Shown one piece after another: positions 17,401-27,617 of a stretch of 45,887 nucleotides of DNA; the stretch's first letter is position 1; each line of letters starts with the position of its first letter. Location of the stretch: assembly GCA_022827945.1 (NCBI GenBank), contig JAJEIT010000011.1:1-45887 (forward strand), written 5' to 3'. Position numbers and translations under genes: made by a program. This stretch comes from Dehalococcoidia bacterium. Its GTDB lineage: Bacteria; Chloroflexota; Dehalococcoidia; Tepidiformales; Tepidiformaceae. The notes beneath the pieces were generated by a model. The model saw nothing but the letters and a program-made list of their open reading frames with translations. It had not been told where the DNA came from and searched no databases.

Positions 17401-17434
17401 GGTGGGGGCCCTCCGCGAGGCCGGTCAAACGTCG

Positions 17435-19177
17435 TCACCGGCCGAACTGCCGGTCGAGCGCTTCCTGGCGGACGTGTACGAGCGTGGGCCGCCCGTGGGG
17501 GCACGTCCGCGGCGAGGTGGTTGCCCCGAGGTCCTCGACCAGCTGCCGCATCTCCTCCAGCGAGAGCGCCATTCCCGCCCGCACGCTGCTGTGACACGCC
17601 ACCGAGGCCGCCGCCCGGTCGAACGGGTCCGCCACGCGTCGCTCGTCCCCCAGCTTCTCCAGCATCGCCCGCAGCCCCCCGGCGATGTCGCCGTCTCCGA
17701 ACCCCGCCGGGGCCGCACGTACGAGACAGGCCGCATCCCCGAACGGCTCCAGCGCGAGCCCCAGGCGCTCCAGGTGTGCCCCGTGCTCCTCGAACACCGC
17801 CGCCGCCGTCCGGTCCAGCTCGACCAGCACCGGCTCCAGCAGTGGCTGCACCGCCTCCTCCCTGCCCTCGCGCGCTTTCAGCCGGTCGAACACGACCCGC
17901 TCGTGCGCAGCGTGCTGGTCGATCAGGTACATCCCGTCCGGCCCCTCCGCGACCACGTACGTCGTCGCCACCTGCCCCACCACCCGCAGCAGCGGCAACG
18001 TCTCCCGCTGCGTCCGCGACCCCTCCTCCCCGCTCGACGGCGCCGCCCGACCGAGGTCGCCAGCCAGGACCTGCTGCGCGTCGCTGCTTTCCGGTGGCTG
18101 CAGCCGCTCCCGCAGGGAAGGACGTTGCGCTTCCGCTGTCGCCTCCGATGCCGGTGCGTCCCCCAGCGTCCACGCGACCGGCCCCGCTCCCTCCAGCGCC
18201 TTCACGATCGCGTGGCGCAGGACCCGCGCCACTCCCCGCTGGTCGCGGAAACGCACCTCCGCCTTCGCCGGGTGTACGTTCACATCCACCGCTTCCGCCG
18301 GCACATGCAGGGCCACGCTCGCGACCGGGTAGCGCCCGCCCGGCAGCTCCGACTGGTAGGCGTCGCTCACCGCGAAGCGCAGGGCCGCGCTCTGCACCCA
18401 GCGGCCGTTCACGAAGAGGGCGATGCCCGTGCGGTTCCCCCGGTGCAATGAAGGCGGCCCCGTCAGCCCCGAGACGGCGATGCCGTTCTCCTCGTGCGCT
18501 ACCTCGAGCATCGCGTCGCCCTGCTCCGCCCCGTACACCGCCGCCACTGCGTGCCGCAGATTGCCGTCGCCGCTCGTCTGGAACGGCCGCCTGCCCGCCT
18601 CCAGCCGGAACGCGATGTCGGGGTAGGCCAGCGCGTAGTGCGAGACCAGCGTCGTGATCTGCCGCCCCTCGCTTGCCGCCGAGCCCAGGAAGTTCCGCCG
18701 CGCGGGCACCTTCGCGAACAGCTCCCGCACCGTGATCGTCGTTCCCACCGGTGCCGCCCTTGCGCTGCGGCGCACCACCTCGCGGTCGACGAGCAGCGCC
18801 GCCACCCCCACCGGCTCCCCGTCCGCCCGCGTCACGATGTCAACCTCCGCCGCCGCCGCGATCGCTCCCAGCGCCTCGCCCCGGAAGCCGAGGGTCTCGA
18901 CCCGCCGCAGGTCTCCCGCCCCCGCGATCTTGCTCGTCGCATGCCGCTCGAACGCCACCTCGATCTGGTCCGGCGGGATACCCCGGCCGTCGTCGTTCAC
19001 CTCGATCGACCGCAGCCCCCCCTCCACGATGGTCACGCGGATGCGCTTCGCCCCCGCGTCGATGGCGTTGTCGAGCAGCTCCCGCACCACCGAGACCGGC
19101 CGCTCGATGACCTCCCCGGCGGCGATGCGCGCTGCCACCTCGGGAGGCAGCTGGCGGATGCGCCGCGCCCCGCTCAC
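17435..19177 (-). CDS. mutL: DNA mismatch repair protein MutL
   Basis: 580 residues. The GHKL ATPase domain has the general base Glu33 and Asn37 in RELLDNAIDAGA, NDDGRGI at residues 61-67, and the TLGFRGEAL lid motif. The C-terminal dimerisation domain carries the endonuclease-type motif near residue 420 as DQHAAHERVVFD; the second acidic position is Asp rather than the usual Glu. The ACHSSVRAG and CPHGRP metal-site motifs are intact, so this is probably a nicking MutL, as expected where MutH is absent. The start overlaps the mutS stop by 4 bp (19174-19177), so the pair is translationally coupled. Confidence 0.97.
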   Translation of the reverse strand: MSGARRIRQLPPEVAARIAAGEVIERPVSVVRELLDNAIDAGAKRIRVTIVEGGLRSIEVNDDGRGIPPDQIEVAFERHATSKIAGAGDLRRVETLGFRGEALGAIAAAAEVDIVTRADGEPVGVAALLVDREVVRRSARAAPVGTTITVRELFAKVPARRNFLGSAASEGRQITTLVSHYALAYPDIAFRLEAGRRPFQTSGDGNLRHAVAAVYGAEQGDAMLEVAHEENGIAVSGLTGPPSLHRGNRTGIALFVNGRWVQSAALRFAVSDAYQSELPGGRYPVASVALHVPAEAVDVNVHPAKAEVRFRDQRGVARVLRHAIVKALEGAGPVAWTLGDAPASEATAEAQRPSLRERLQPPESSDAQQVLAGDLGRAAPSSGEEGSRTQRETLPLLRVVGQVATTYVVAEGPDGMYLIDQHAAHERVVFDRLKAREGREEAVQPLLEPVLVELDRTAAAVFEEHGAHLERLGLALEPFGDAACLVRAAPAGFGDGDIAGGLRAMLEKLGDERRVADPFDRAAASVACHSSVRAGMALSLEEMRQLVEDLGATTSPRTCPHGRPTLVHVRQEALDRQFGR

Positions 19178-21711
19178 CCGTTCCCCCGCGCCCGCCTGCG
19201 CAGTTCCCCGAGCGCCGCCATCGCCTCCAGCGGCGTCATCGCCTCCAGGTCGAGTTCCGCCAGGTCCTGCTCGATCTCGCTCTCCTCGCCTCTGCCGAAC
19301 AGGGCCGCCTGCACGACCGGCGGCGCCGGTGCGCGCTCCATCCGCTCGGCCGGGTCACGCTCGAGCTCCCCCAGCAGCGTCCGCGCCCGCTCCACCACCG
19401 ATGCCGGCAGGCCCGCCAGCCGCGCGACGTGGATGCCGTACGAGCGGTCGCTCGGCCCCGGCTCGATGCGGTGCTCGAACACGACCTCCCCGCCCTCGTC
19501 GTGGACGGCGACGTGCGCGTTGTCCGCGCTCCCCAGTTCCGCCGCCACCGCCGTCAGCTCGTGGTAGTGCGTTGCGAAGAGCGTCCGTGGCGGGCCCTTC
19601 GGACTTGCGTCGAGGAACTCCAGCACGGCCCGAGCGATCGCCATCCCGTCGAACGTGCTCGTACCCCGCCCCACCTCGTCCAGGATCACCAGCGATCGGT
19701 CCGTTGCCCGGTGCAGGATCTGGGCCGTCTCCACCATCTCCACCATGAACGTCGAGTGGCCTGCGGCGAGGTCGTCGTGCGCCCCGATGCGCGTGAAGAT
19801 GCGGTCGAACAGCGGCAGCTCCGCCACCTCCGCCGGCACGAAGCTGCCGGCCTGCGCCATGAGCGCGATGAGCGCCACCTGCCGCAGGTAGGTCGATTTG
19901 CCACTCATGTTCGGACCTGTCAGCAGGAGGATGCGAGACTCCCCCTCCAGCAGGCAGTCGTTCGCCACGAACCGCCCCGGCCCCAGCGCCGCCTCCACCA
20001 CCGCGTGCCGCCCCCCGCGGATGCTCAGCCGTGTCCCGTCCCCGAACTCTGGGCGGGCGTACCCCCGCTCCGCCGCCGTCTCCGCCAGCCCAAGCGCCAC
20101 GTCGATCGTCGCCAGTCCCTCGCCCGCCCGCTGCAGCGATTCCAGTTGCCCGGCCAGCCGCTCGACAAGCGCCTCGAACGCCTGCCGCTCCCGCGCCGCC
20201 AGCCGCTCGCGCGAGGTTGTCATGCCGCTCTCCAGCTCCTTCAGCTCCTCCGTCACGTAGCGCTCCGCCCCCACGAGCGTCTGCCGCCGCTGGAAGCGCT
20301 CCGGCACGAGCTCCGTGTTCGCCACCGAGACCTCCAGGTAGTAGCCGAACACCTTGTTCTGCCCCACCTTCAGCGAGCGGATGCCCGTCCGCTCCCGCTC
20401 CTCCGCCTCCAGCGCCAGCAGCGCCTCCCGGGCTGACCGCGTCCGCCCCCGCAGCGTGTCGATCTCGGGGTCGTGCCCGGGTGCGATCACCCCGCCCTCG
20501 TCAAACGTCGGCGGCGGGTCCTCGGCCAGTGCCCCGTCCAGCGCCAGCAGCGCCTCGACCACGTCGGCGAGCGCCGCCTGCGCGTCCGTCAGCAGCGCCG
20601 ACGGCGCCGACGTCTCCAGCAGCGCTCCCAGGTCGAGCGCCGCCCGCAGCCCATGTCTCAGCGCCGCCAGGTCGCGGGGCGACGCCGCCCGCGCCCCCAG
20701 CCGCCCGCAGAGCCGCGCCACGTCGGGAATCCCCCTCAGGATCGTCTGCGCGCGCTCCCGCTCGATCGGGCGCTCCAGCGCCCACGCGACGGCGTCGTGC
20801 CGCGCCCCCAGCGAGCCGGCTTCCCGGAGCGGCTGCGCCAGCCAGCGCCGCAGCAGCCGGGCCCCCATCGGCGAGCGCGTGCGGTTGAGCACGTCGAAGA
20901 GCGAAGGCCGCCCGTCGCCCGCCGGCAGCGCCTCCAGGTTCGTCAGCGTGCGCCCATCTAGCGAGACCGTCTCCTCGCTCGCGAGCGTGCGCACCCGCCC
21001 CAGCGCCCCCGCCGCCTCCGGGTACACCTCGCCCAGGTACGCGAGCACTTGCGCCACCGCCGCCACCGCCGCCTCGCTCCCCACCAGCGTCTCCGGCGCG
21101 GCCTCGCCGTACTGCTCCGCCACTAGCGCCGAGGCTACCGCCGCGCTCAGGTGTGGGCGCTCGACCTCACAGCCCGCCGCGCCCAATCCCGCGCCCGCCT
21201 CCTCCACCAGCAGCTCCGCCGGTGCCGCCCGTGCGAGCTCCGCCGACGCCCCCTCCCCCGCCGCCACCCGCACCTCGCCCGTTGTCACGTCGGCCAGCGC
21301 CAGGCCCCGCTCCCCGCCCCGCTCGACCAGCGCCGCCAGCTCGTTCGGCGTCTCTGCCGAGAGCGCCGCCTCGCTCGTGACCGTCCCCGCCGTCACCGTG
21401 CGCACGACCTCGCGCGGCACGATCCCCTTCACGCTTGCCGGGTCCGCCATCTGCTCGCAGATCGCCACGCGATGCCCGCGCTTCACCAGCTTCGCGACGT
21501 GGCCGTCGATGCTGTGGTACGGCACGCCCGCCAGCGGCACGCGGATGCCCTTCCCCATGGGCTTCGTCGTCAGGACGATGTCGAGCTCGCGCGCCACGAG
21601 TTCCGCGTCGTCGTCGAACGTCTCGTAGAAGTCGCCCAGCCGGAAAAAGAGGATCGCGCCGGGATGCCGTCGCTTCAGCTCCAGGTACTGCCTGCGGATC
21701 GGCGTTGTCAC
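19174..21711 (-). CDS. mutS: DNA mismatch repair protein MutS
   Basis: 845 residues, the usual length for MutS1. The mismatch-contacting Phe-x-Glu is Phe28-Tyr-Glu30 in RLGDFYETF. The connector, lever and clamp regions follow. The ABC ATPase has Walker A GPNMSGKSTYLRQ near residue 600, Walker B VILDEVGRGTSTFDG, and FATHYHELT. The C terminus ends in a short helix-rich segment (MTPLEAMAALGELRRRA). It starts with GTG at 21711 in front of the conserved TPIRRQYLELKRRHP start. A TAGAAT -10 box lies 35 nt upstream, giving a short leader. It is the first gene of a mutS-mutL-DUF1461 unit. Confidence 0.98.
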   Translation of the reverse strand: MTTPIRRQYLELKRRHPGAILFFRLGDFYETFDDDAELVARELDIVLTTKPMGKGIRVPLAGVPYHSIDGHVAKLVKRGHRVAICEQMADPASVKGIVPREVVRTVTAGTVTSEAALSAETPNELAALVERGGERGLALADVTTGEVRVAAGEGASAELARAAPAELLVEEAGAGLGAAGCEVERPHLSAAVASALVAEQYGEAAPETLVGSEAAVAAVAQVLAYLGEVYPEAAGALGRVRTLASEETVSLDGRTLTNLEALPAGDGRPSLFDVLNRTRSPMGARLLRRWLAQPLREAGSLGARHDAVAWALERPIERERAQTILRGIPDVARLCGRLGARAASPRDLAALRHGLRAALDLGALLETSAPSALLTDAQAALADVVEALLALDGALAEDPPPTFDEGGVIAPGHDPEIDTLRGRTRSAREALLALEAEERERTGIRSLKVGQNKVFGYYLEVSVANTELVPERFQRRQTLVGAERYVTEELKELESGMTTSRERLAARERQAFEALVERLAGQLESLQRAGEGLATIDVALGLAETAAERGYARPEFGDGTRLSIRGGRHAVVEAALGPGRFVANDCLLEGESRILLLTGPNMSGKSTYLRQVALIALMAQAGSFVPAEVAELPLFDRIFTRIGAHDDLAAGHSTFMVEMVETAQILHRATDRSLVILDEVGRGTSTFDGMAIARAVLEFLDASPKGPPRTLFATHYHELTAVAAELGSADNAHVAVHDEGGEVVFEHRIEPGPSDRSYGIHVARLAGLPASVVERARTLLGELERDPAERMERAPAPPVVQAALFGRGEESEIEQDLAELDLEAMTPLEAMAALGELRRRARGNG

Positions 21712-21746
21712 GCGCCCAACACCCCTTGGCCTGCGCGGCCCCGCCT

Positions 21747-21752
21747 ATTCTA
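21747..21752 (-). promoter_or_regulatory. -10 box (TAGAAT) upstream of mutS
   Basis: TAGAAT on the minus strand lies 35 nt before the mutS GTG, in the 83-bp gap after the DUF393 gene. No clear -35 is seen. It suggests mutS has its own promoter even though the upstream genes run the same way. Confidence 0.4.
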
Positions 21753-21794
21753 CGGACAGGTGTTCGGGTAGCGATGCCCCGGCGGCCACAACCT

Positions 21795-22151
21795 TCACAA
21801 CCGCGACCGATTTCTGGCCACGACTCCGTATCCGAACCCCACCACGTCCCGCAGCGGCCGTAGCCAGAGCACCCGCGCCAGCCCCCGCCACCCCAGCGCC
21901 CCCAGCGTGAAGATCGTGGCGTCCCCGCCGCGCAGCACCTGGCCCCGCGGCGTGACGGCGTGCAGCGCCTGCGCGCAGGCCTCCCGCAGCGCCGGCGTCA
22001 TCGGCGGGCTTGGCGCTTCCTGGTAGGCGACCACCCGCAGCCGCCCTGCCCGGTCCCGTTCCCCGACCCACGCCGCCAGCCTGCTGCAGAAACCACAGTC
22101 ACCGTCGAAGAGCAGCCAGGCGCGCTTCCTGCCGCTCCCCTCCCCGCCCAT
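21795..22151 (-). CDS. DUF393 (DCC family) thiol-disulfide oxidoreductase-like protein
   Basis: 118 residues. The DCC family signature is at the N terminus: LFDGDCGFCSRLAAW, with Cys19 and Cys22 as the CxxC pair following two Asp residues. The C-terminal half (ALGWRGLARVLWLRPLRDVVGFGYGVVARNR) matches the family layout. Members are predicted thiol-disulfide oxidoreductases of unknown substrate. It starts 7 bp after the enolase-superfamily gene and is probably co-transcribed with it. No ribosome site stands out, so coupling is likely. Confidence 0.87.
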   Translation of the reverse strand: MGGEGSGRKRAWLLFDGDCGFCSRLAAWVGERDRAGRLRVVAYQEAPSPPMTPALREACAQALHAVTPRGQVLRGGDATIFTLGALGWRGLARVLWLRPLRDVVGFGYGVVARNRSRL

Positions 22152-22158
22152 CCGCTGG

Positions 22159-23247
22159 CTAGGCGTCGACGGCGTTGGCTCGCAGGTAGGCCTCGTCGAA
22201 ACGCAGGCCCAGCCCGGGCTCGTCCCCCAGCACGACCATCCCGTCCTCCACCCGCGGCACTTCCTCGAACAGGGGGAAGGCCCAGGGCACGTGCTCCAGC
22301 AGGAGCGTGTTCGTGCCCGCCGCCGCGTGCGCGAACAGCTCCGTCGCGAGGTGCGTCACCACCGGCAGGTTGAACGCTTCCGCCAGGTGCGTTGCCTTCA
22401 CGTACTCCGTGAAGCCGCCTACCCGGAACAGGTCGACCATCATGATGTCGATCGACTGCGCCTCCACCATGTGCCGGAAGGGGACCAGTCCGTAGTGGTA
22501 CTCGCCCGAGCAGAGGGGCGTGTCCAGCGCCGCCGCGATGCGCGCCATGCCCGCGTAGTCCTGGTGCTGGGTCGGATCCTCGAGCCAGTACAGCCGGTGC
22601 TCGCTCAGCTGCCGCCCAATCGTCGTTGCCTGGTGCACCGTCCACCCCTGGTTGATGTCGATCATGATGTCGACGTCCTCCCCCACCGCCTCGCGCAGCA
22701 CGCGCATCCGCTCCACCTCGTCCGCCGCCGAGGACTCCGCCCCACAGCGCAGCTTCATCGCCTTGAAGCCGGCCTCGACGAGCGTCGGACCCCACTGCTG
22801 CAGCTCCTCCAGGTTGTAGTGCCGCCAGAGGTGGCCGCTCCCGTAGGCGTTCGCCCGGCCCTCGCTGCCGCCCAGCAGCTTCCAGCAGGGCATCCCCACG
22901 GCCTTCCCCTTGATGTCCCACAGCGCCACGTCGATCGCCGAGCTCGCGCGCGTCACCAGCCCCGCCGGGGCCGTGCCCCCGTTCCGCATCCGCAGATCCC
23001 GCCCGATCGCGTCCGTCTCGAACGGGTCGCGCCCTACCACCTGCTCGCAGAGGCCGTCCAGCGTCGCCTTCAGCGCCGGCGCCACCGCCCGCGAGACGTA
23101 GGCCGCGTACGCGATCCCCTCCAACCCGTCGTCGGTGCGCAGCCGCAGGGTCGTGTACCAGGGCGTCACCTGCCCCGGCACCTCGCCCAGCGTCACCCGC
23201 TCTGTGGGAAGCTCGACCACCTGTGTCTCGAATCCGGCGACCTTCAT
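22159..23247 (-). CDS. Mandelate racemase / muconate lactonizing enzyme family protein (enolase superfamily)
   Basis: 362 residues with both enolase-superfamily domains. Expected active-site residues can be placed: Lys165-x-Arg167 on strand 2 (MKLRCG), metal ligands Asp197 (MIDINQGW), Glu223 (WLEDP) and Glu249 (CSGEYHYG), and a His299-Asp272 dyad (VVTHLATE and MMVDLF). The Lys-x-Arg and His/Asp dyad place it in the mandelate-racemase subgroup, which includes acid-sugar dehydratases. The substrate cannot be named. The start ATG 23247 has a GAGGAG site 6 nt upstream. It lies between bioB and the DUF393 gene, all in the same direction. Confidence 0.92.
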   Translation of the reverse strand: MKVAGFETQVVELPTERVTLGEVPGQVTPWYTTLRLRTDDGLEGIAYAAYVSRAVAPALKATLDGLCEQVVGRDPFETDAIGRDLRMRNGGTAPAGLVTRASSAIDVALWDIKGKAVGMPCWKLLGGSEGRANAYGSGHLWRHYNLEELQQWGPTLVEAGFKAMKLRCGAESSAADEVERMRVLREAVGEDVDIMIDINQGWTVHQATTIGRQLSEHRLYWLEDPTQHQDYAGMARIAAALDTPLCSGEYHYGLVPFRHMVEAQSIDIMMVDLFRVGGFTEYVKATHLAEAFNLPVVTHLATELFAHAAAGTNTLLLEHVPWAFPLFEEVPRVEDGMVVLGDEPGLGLRFDEAYLRANAVDA

Positions 23248-23289
23248 GGGTTGCTCCTCTCGGCCCGCCGCATCGAGGTGGCGAGCGCC

Positions 23290-24339
23290 TTAGTCCAGAA
23301 CGCCCTGCTTGAGCGCGATCGGCTCCAGCTTCCGCTCCGCCACGGGACCGCCGCCTTCGACCTCGAAGCCGGCGTCCGCGATCATCGCGAGGTCCGCCTC
23401 TGCTGCCTGCCCCTTCGTCGTCAGGTAGTCCCCGATGAAGATCGAGTTGGCCAGGTACAGCCCCAGCGGCTGCAGCGACCGCAGGTGCACCTCGCGGCCG
23501 CCCGCGATGCGCACTTCCGCCCGCGGGAACAGCAGCCGGAAGACCGCCAGGATGCGCAGGCAGCGCTGCGGCGTGAGCTCGTTCAGGCCCGCCAGCGGCG
23601 TCCCCTCGATCGGGATGAGGAAGTTCACCGGCACCGAGTCCGGGTCGAGCTCGCGCAGCGCGTAGCCCGCGTCGAGCACGTCCGCGTCGCTCTCGCCCAT
23701 CCCGAAGAGTGCGCCCGAGCAGGGCGAGAGCCCGCCCTCCTTGGCGCGTCCCACGGTCTCCTGCCGGTCGGCGAACGTGTGCGTGTCGCAGATCGCCTCG
23801 TAAAAGCTCTCGCTCGTGTTCAGGTTGTGGTTGTAGGCGTAGACCCCCGCCTCGCCAAGCCGCTCCGCCTGCCCTTCGCCCAGCAGCCCCAAACAGGCGC
23901 AGATCTCCATCGCGCCGTCCGCCGCCTTCACCGCCTCCACGCCGCGCGCGACGTGGTCCACCTCCCGCTCGGTCGGACCGCGCCCGCTCGCCACCAGGCA
24001 GAGCCGCGTCGCGCCCAGCTCCCGCGCCCGCGCCGCCGCCGCGCAGAACGTCTCCTCGCCGACCATCGCGTACGAGGGGATCGCCGCCGTCGAGTCCCGC
24101 GCCTGCGAGCAGTAGTGGCAGTCCTCGGGGCAGAGCCCGCTCTTGATGTTCAGCAGCAGGTTCAGCTTCACCCGCCGCCCGAACGCCGCGAAGCGCACGC
24201 GGCTCACCGCGGACACGATCTCCAGCGTGCGCTCATCCGGCGCCTGCAGCAGCCAGGCCAGCTCCTCGCGGCCAGGGTCGCGCCCGTCCAGGCTCGCCTC
24301 GACCAGCCGCTCCAGGCGCGCTTCGAAGGTCTGTTCCAT
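23290..24339 (-). CDS. bioB: Biotin synthase BioB
   Basis: 349 residues. This radical-SAM enzyme inserts sulfur into dethiobiotin. The [4Fe-4S] motif is Cys70-x3-Cys74-x2-Cys77 in GLCPEDCHYCSQA. Other family blocks are present: YNHNLNTS, PCSGALFGMGE, LIPIEGTPL, and RIAGGREVHLRSLQP followed by NSIFIGDYLTT. I chose ATG 24339: it sits 8 nt after a TATGCT -10 box and gives a normal N terminus (MEQTFEARLERL); a possible upstream start at 24372 would overlap that promoter. It is divergent from bioAFD across 56 bp, so the two units can share regulation. Confidence 0.97.
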   Translation of the reverse strand: MEQTFEARLERLVEASLDGRDPGREELAWLLQAPDERTLEIVSAVSRVRFAAFGRRVKLNLLLNIKSGLCPEDCHYCSQARDSTAAIPSYAMVGEETFCAAAARARELGATRLCLVASGRGPTEREVDHVARGVEAVKAADGAMEICACLGLLGEGQAERLGEAGVYAYNHNLNTSESFYEAICDTHTFADRQETVGRAKEGGLSPCSGALFGMGESDADVLDAGYALRELDPDSVPVNFLIPIEGTPLAGLNELTPQRCLRILAVFRLLFPRAEVRIAGGREVHLRSLQPLGLYLANSIFIGDYLTTKGQAAEADLAMIADAGFEVEGGGPVAERKLEPIALKQGVLD

Positions 24340-24395
24340 GGGCTCGAAGCATACCCCGCCCTCGCGCCACACGGCAGTCGCGGTACGATCCGCCG
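24340..24395. promoter_or_regulatory. Divergent bioB / bioAFD promoter region
   Basis: This 56-bp gap holds two -10 boxes facing outward. On the minus strand TATGCT (24348-24353) ends 8 nt before the bioB ATG. On the plus strand TACGAT (24384-24389) ends 6 nt before the bioA ATG. Both units would be nearly leaderless. The bioA box is centred in a short inverted repeat, GCGG-N6-CCGC (24380-24393), a possible repressor site. No classical BirA operator was recognised. Confidence 0.5.
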
Positions 24396-25704
<1,309 letters not shown>

Positions 25705-25733
<29 letters not shown>

Positions 25734-26886
25734 CGGCTGGCTCGGCGAGCTCCGCGACGAGCTCGACGACCTCGACCGCCAGTCCCTGCGCCGCACCGTC
25801 CTCACCCCCCGCGACGGCCAGGGGGAGACCCTCAGCATCGACGGTCGCGAGCTGCTCAACCTCACCTCCAACAACTACCTGGGCCTCGCCACCGATCGCC
25901 GCGTTGTCGAGGGTGCCGCCGAAGCCGTCCGCGCCTACGGCGCCAGCGTCAGCGCCTCGCGCCTCCTCTGCGGCTCGACGCCCCTCCACGAGGAACTCGA
26001 AGGCCGCCTCGCTGCCCTCAAGGGCCAGGAGGCCGCCCTCCTCTACTCCTCCGGCTACCTCGCCAACCTCGGTGTCCTCACGGCCCTCGCCCGCCCCGGT
26101 GACGTCATCTTCAGCGACGCCCTCAACCACGCTTCCATCATCGACGGCTGCCGCCTCTCCGGGGCCGAGGCGAAGGTGTACCGCCACTGCGATGCCGGCC
26201 ACCTCGCCGACCTTCTCGCCACCACCCCTGCCCGCCGCCGCCTCATCGTCAGCGAGACCGTCTTCAGCATGGACGGCGACGTGGCGCCCCTCCCCGCGCT
26301 CGTCGAGCTTGCCCGCTGCCACGATGCCGTCCTCGTCCTCGACGAGGCGCACGCGACCGGCGTGCTCGGCCCCAAAGGCGAGGGCGCCCTCGCCCGCCTC
26401 GGCCTCGACCCCGAGGGCATCGTCATCGTCGGCACGCTCTCGAAAGCGCTCGCCTCGGCCGGCGGTTTCGTCGCCGCGGACGCCACCGTCATCGACTATC
26501 TCGTGAACCGCTCGCGTCCCTTCATCTTCAACACCGCCCTGCCCCCCGCCAGCGTCGGCGCCGCCCTCGCCGCTCTCGACATCGTCGCCACGGAGCCCGA
26601 ACGCCGCGCCCACCTCGATACGCTCGCGACTCGCCTGCGCGACGGCCTTGTCGCGGCCGGCTACCCGTCCTCCGGCTCCGAGACCGCCATCGTGCCCCTC
26701 CTCCTCGGCTCGGCCGACGCCGCCCTTGCCCTCGAGCGCCGCCTGCGCGACGCCGGCATCCTCTCCCGCGCCATCCGCCCCCCCACCGTCCCCGAGGGAA
26801 CGGCCCGCATCCGCTTCAATCTCATCGCCACCCACACCGCCGACGACGTCGACCGCGTCCTCGCCGCCGTCTCCCCGCCCGCGTGA
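25705..26886 (+). CDS. bioF: 8-amino-7-oxononanoate synthase BioF (or close alpha-oxoamine synthase)
   Basis: 393 residues; PLP-dependent condensation of pimeloyl thioester with alanine. Motifs: LTSNNYLGLA, SRLLCGSTPLHEELE, SDALNHASIIDG, DEAHATGVLG, and the PLP lysine in GTLSKALASAGG. Related 2-amino-3-ketobutyrate ligases share these, but the position between bioA and bioD settles the call. ATG 25705 was chosen over GTG 25690 because a GAGG at 25692-25695 precedes it at suitable distance. It overlaps bioA by 29 bp, and its stop overlaps the bioD start (GTGA at 26883). Confidence 0.95.
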
Positions 26887-27617
26887 CTGGCCGCACCGTC
26901 TTCGTCACCGGCACGGATACCGGCGTCGGCAAAACCGTCGTCGCCGCCTGGCTCGCCGCCACCCTTGCCCCTCACCAGCGTGTCGCCCTCGTCAAGCCGT
27001 TCCAGACAGGCGCGGTCGACCCCGCCGCCGATGGTGACGAGGCCTTCTACCGCGCGGCGCTCGGCGACGAGGCCGTCGACATCCGCACGCTCGTCTCCCT
27101 CCCCGAACCGCTCGCGCCCTCCATCGCCGCCGAGCGCGCCAATGAGCCCATCGATGTCGCCGCCGCCCTCGTCGAGTGCCGCGCCCTCGCGAAAAAAAGC
27201 GACATAACATTGGTCGAGGGCGCCGGTGGCCTCCTCGTCTCACTCACCGCCGAGCACGACATGGCGGACTTCGCCGCCGCCCTCGACGCCTCGCTCGTGG
27301 TCGTCGCGCGACCTTCGCTCGGAACCCTCAACCACACGACCCTCACGCTCGAGGCCGCCGAGCGCCGCGGCCTCCCCGTCGAGATGCTCGTCATCAGCGG
27401 CTTCCCGAAGGACGCCGGCGTGACCGAGTGGGAGAACTTGCGCTGGTTCCGCGACCGCTACCCCGCCCTGCCCCTCGTGGTCCTCGCCGAGGCGCCGCTC
27501 GCCCCTTCCGACCCCCTCGCCGGTCTCGAACCCCACCTCCTCGGCCCCATACCCCCGGTCCTCGCGGGCCGGGGCCTCCCAACCCTCGACCTCCCCGCTC
27601 AGTCGAGCGACTCGTAG
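26883..27617 (+). CDS. bioD: Dethiobiotin synthetase BioD
   Basis: 244 residues; ATP-dependent closure of the ureido ring of dethiobiotin. The P-loop is TGTDTGVGKTVVAAW at the N terminus. VKPFQTG supplies the substrate-binding lysine, and VEGAGGLLVSL is the conserved acidic/Gly loop. It starts with GTG overlapping the bioF stop by 4 bp. With bioB across the divergent promoter, the window holds all four late biotin genes. Its 3' end overlaps the convergent serine-hydrolase gene by 19 bp. Confidence 0.96.
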   Translation: MTGRTVFVTGTDTGVGKTVVAAWLAATLAPHQRVALVKPFQTGAVDPAADGDEAFYRAALGDEAVDIRTLVSLPEPLAPSIAAERANEPIDVAAALVECRALAKKSDITLVEGAGGLLVSLTAEHDMADFAAALDASLVVVARPSLGTLNHTTLTLEAAERRGLPVEMLVISGFPKDAGVTEWENLRWFRDRYPALPLVVLAEAPLAPSDPLAGLEPHLLGPIPPVLAGRGLPTLDLPAQSSDS

